Part shown: positions 6,672 to 7,605 of the stretch, in pieces
Layout: every line of letters begins with the position of its first letter
How positions within the stretch are numbered: position 1 is the stretch's first letter
Origin: an uncultured Clostridia bacterium
GTDB taxonomy: Bacteria > Bacillota_A > Clostridia > TANB77 > CAG-508
Direction: 5' to 3'
Assembly: GCA_947624715.1 (NCBI GenBank)
Contig: CANQLO010000049.1
Coordinates: 1 to 7,605 of the forward strand
DNA: 7,605 nucleotides
Notes under the pieces: generated by a model
The model's database searches: none
What the model saw: the letters and a program-made list of their open reading frames with translations, nothing else
Told to the model about the DNA's origin: nothing
Program-made: the position numbers and the translations under genes

Positions 6672-7562
6672 CTACCTCTCTTCCTCTCTTTCATCTTTTT
6701 CTTTTAATTTACTTAATAAAGGTTTTAAAAATATATTTGGATCATATTCTACCCCAAACTTTGGAGTTCTTTCTTCATCATGAAAATCTGTTCCAGCTGT
6801 TGTTAATAATTCATATTTTTTAGTTATTTTAAAATAGTTAGATTGCTGTTCATTATTATGTTTTATAGTATGTGTTTCTACTCCATCTAATCCATAAATT
6901 TGTAAATATTTAATATATTTTTCAAACTCGTCATATCCTATTGTTACATTATCTGACCTATTTTTTATTTCAATGGGATGTGCAAGAATTGCTATGCCTC
7001 CTGAATCATGTATTATTCTAATTGAATCTATATCACTAATTTTATGTTTTTCTACATGTGATTTTGATGATCTACTTGTAAATTTATACATTTCTTTGCT
7101 TGTTTGAATATATCCAAGATAAATTAAAGCTTTTTCTATATCTTTATCTGTAATAACTTTTTTATTAGCTATTTTTACTATTTGCTCAACATTTATTGGT
7201 ATACCATATTCACTATTTATCAATTCAATTTGTCTATATAATGCTTGTGAATTTTGTTCATTTATCCTATCTATACAATCTTTAATAGGTTTAATATTGG
7301 TTATTCCATAACCCAAAATATGTATTCCTCTGTATTTCTCTGAACTAGCTGAAATTTCTATTGCAGGAATTATTAAAATATCACTTTTTTCATGATATCT
7401 TTTTTCATATTCAGCTTTAATTTTATTACTATCTAAATTTTGATAACTATTATGATCACAAAAAGCTATTACACTCATTTTTTTTAATCTAGCTAATTCT
7501 AGCAATTGTACTTTTGAATACTTTCCATCTGAATCTGTGGAATGAACATGTAAATCATACAT
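6672..7562 (-). CDS. PHP-domain metallophosphoesterase (TrpH/YciV-like)
   Basis: A 296-residue protein of the polymerase-and-histidinol-phosphatase family, expected to hydrolyse a phosphate monoester at a multinuclear metal site. The metal ligands appear in order: H5 and H7 (DLHVHS), D12, D36-H37 (CDHNS), E69 (AIEIS), H81, H195 (LAHP), and D259 with H261 (GTDFH). The set is complete and the length fits the YciV/RNase AM group, which acts on 3',5'-bisphosphorylated nucleotides or short RNA 5' ends. Histidinol phosphatase or a sugar-phosphate phosphatase are alternatives. The ATG at 7562 is the only sensible start because TAA lies directly before it in frame and the DLHVHS motif follows at once. 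No binding site sits at normal distance; the nearest AAGGAG is 35 bases upstream. This is the first gene visible in the operon, and the radical SAM start follows its stop by about ten bases. Confidence 0.9.
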   Translation of the reverse strand: MYDLHVHSTDSDGKYSKVQLLELARLKKMSVIAFCDHNSYQNLDSNKIKAEYEKRYHEKSDILIIPAIEISASSEKYRGIHILGYGITNIKPIKDCIDRINEQNSQALYRQIELINSEYGIPINVEQIVKIANKKVITDKDIEKALIYLGYIQTSKEMYKFTSRSSKSHVEKHKISDIDSIRIIHDSGGIAILAHPIEIKNRSDNVTIGYDEFEKYIKYLQIYGLDGVETHTIKHNNEQQSNYFKITKKYELLTTAGTDFHDEERTPKFGVEYDPNIFLKPLLSKLKEKDEREEER

Positions 7563-7572
7563 TTAAAATATT

Positions 7573-7605
7573 ATTATTTATTTTTAATAAATAATTACTC
7601 CTTTT
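7573..7605 (-). promoter_or_regulatory. Leader of the first gene: AAGGAG followed by an all-A/T hairpin
   Basis: AAGGAG at 7598-7603 is followed by a perfect 10-base inverted repeat (7586-7595 with 7573-7582) around an AAA loop, then ten bases to the ATG at 7562. Folding would place GGAG about 12 bases from the ATG instead of 35. It could be a translation-coupling structure or chance in A/T-rich DNA. I cannot assign a promoter with confidence in these few bases. Confidence 0.35.

Noticed and set aside
6662..7605. RiPP precursor peptide beside the radical SAM gene
   Set aside because: No short open frame with a binding site and a leader-core layout fits in the tiny gaps; only 43 bases are available upstream of the first gene.

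Overview
The window is extremely AT-rich, roughly a quarter G+C by eye. TGA is used as a stop (for example at 2781 and 5030), arginine is mostly AGA, and strong AGGAG-type ribosome binding sites precede several genes. This points to a low-GC Gram-positive anaerobe of the Clostridia/Bacilli type. Fusobacteria or another AT-rich lineage cannot be excluded from sequence alone. I see no RNA gene, insertion sequence, CRISPR array or convincing internal terminator.

Every gene lies on the minus strand, and the genes overlap or are separated by about ten bases or fewer (28 bases at most inside the broken gene). They read as one operon running from about 7562 down past position 1. In transcription order: a PHP-domain metallophosphoesterase (7562-6672); a radical SAM enzyme with a SPASM/twitch-like C-terminus (6661-5486); two tandem NUDIX hydrolases (5476-5030 and 5033-4578); an APH/choline-kinase-fold phosphotransferase split by a one-base frameshift (4585-3616); a second APH-fold phosphotransferase (3632-2781); an HPr-kinase-like P-loop kinase (2777-1827); a DegT/DnrJ/EryC1 PLP aminotransferase (1821-655); and the N-terminal 226 residues of a UDP-HexNAc 6-dehydrogenase (680-1), cut by the window edge.

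The two promoter-distal genes are typical of surface polysaccharide or nucleotide-sugar loci. An aminotransferase next to a WbpA/TviB-type dehydrogenase recalls routes to amino-uronic acid sugars. The promoter-proximal part is less ordinary: one radical redox enzyme, three kinase-fold proteins, and three phosphate-ester or pyrophosphate hydrolases. My inference is a pathway that oxidises, aminates and phosphorylates a sugar- or cyclitol-like unit, or decorates a surface glycan with a phosphorylated small molecule. Substrates cannot be read from the sequence, and no glycosyltransferase, transporter or precursor peptide is visible here.

Points worth a second look are the CGG-TAA frameshift in the first phosphotransferase, a nearly identical 50-base repeat ending both NUDIX genes, the YSD replacement of the usual HGD motif in the second phosphotransferase, the stand-alone HprK-like kinase, and an all-A/T hairpin between a good AAGGAG and the start codon of the first gene.
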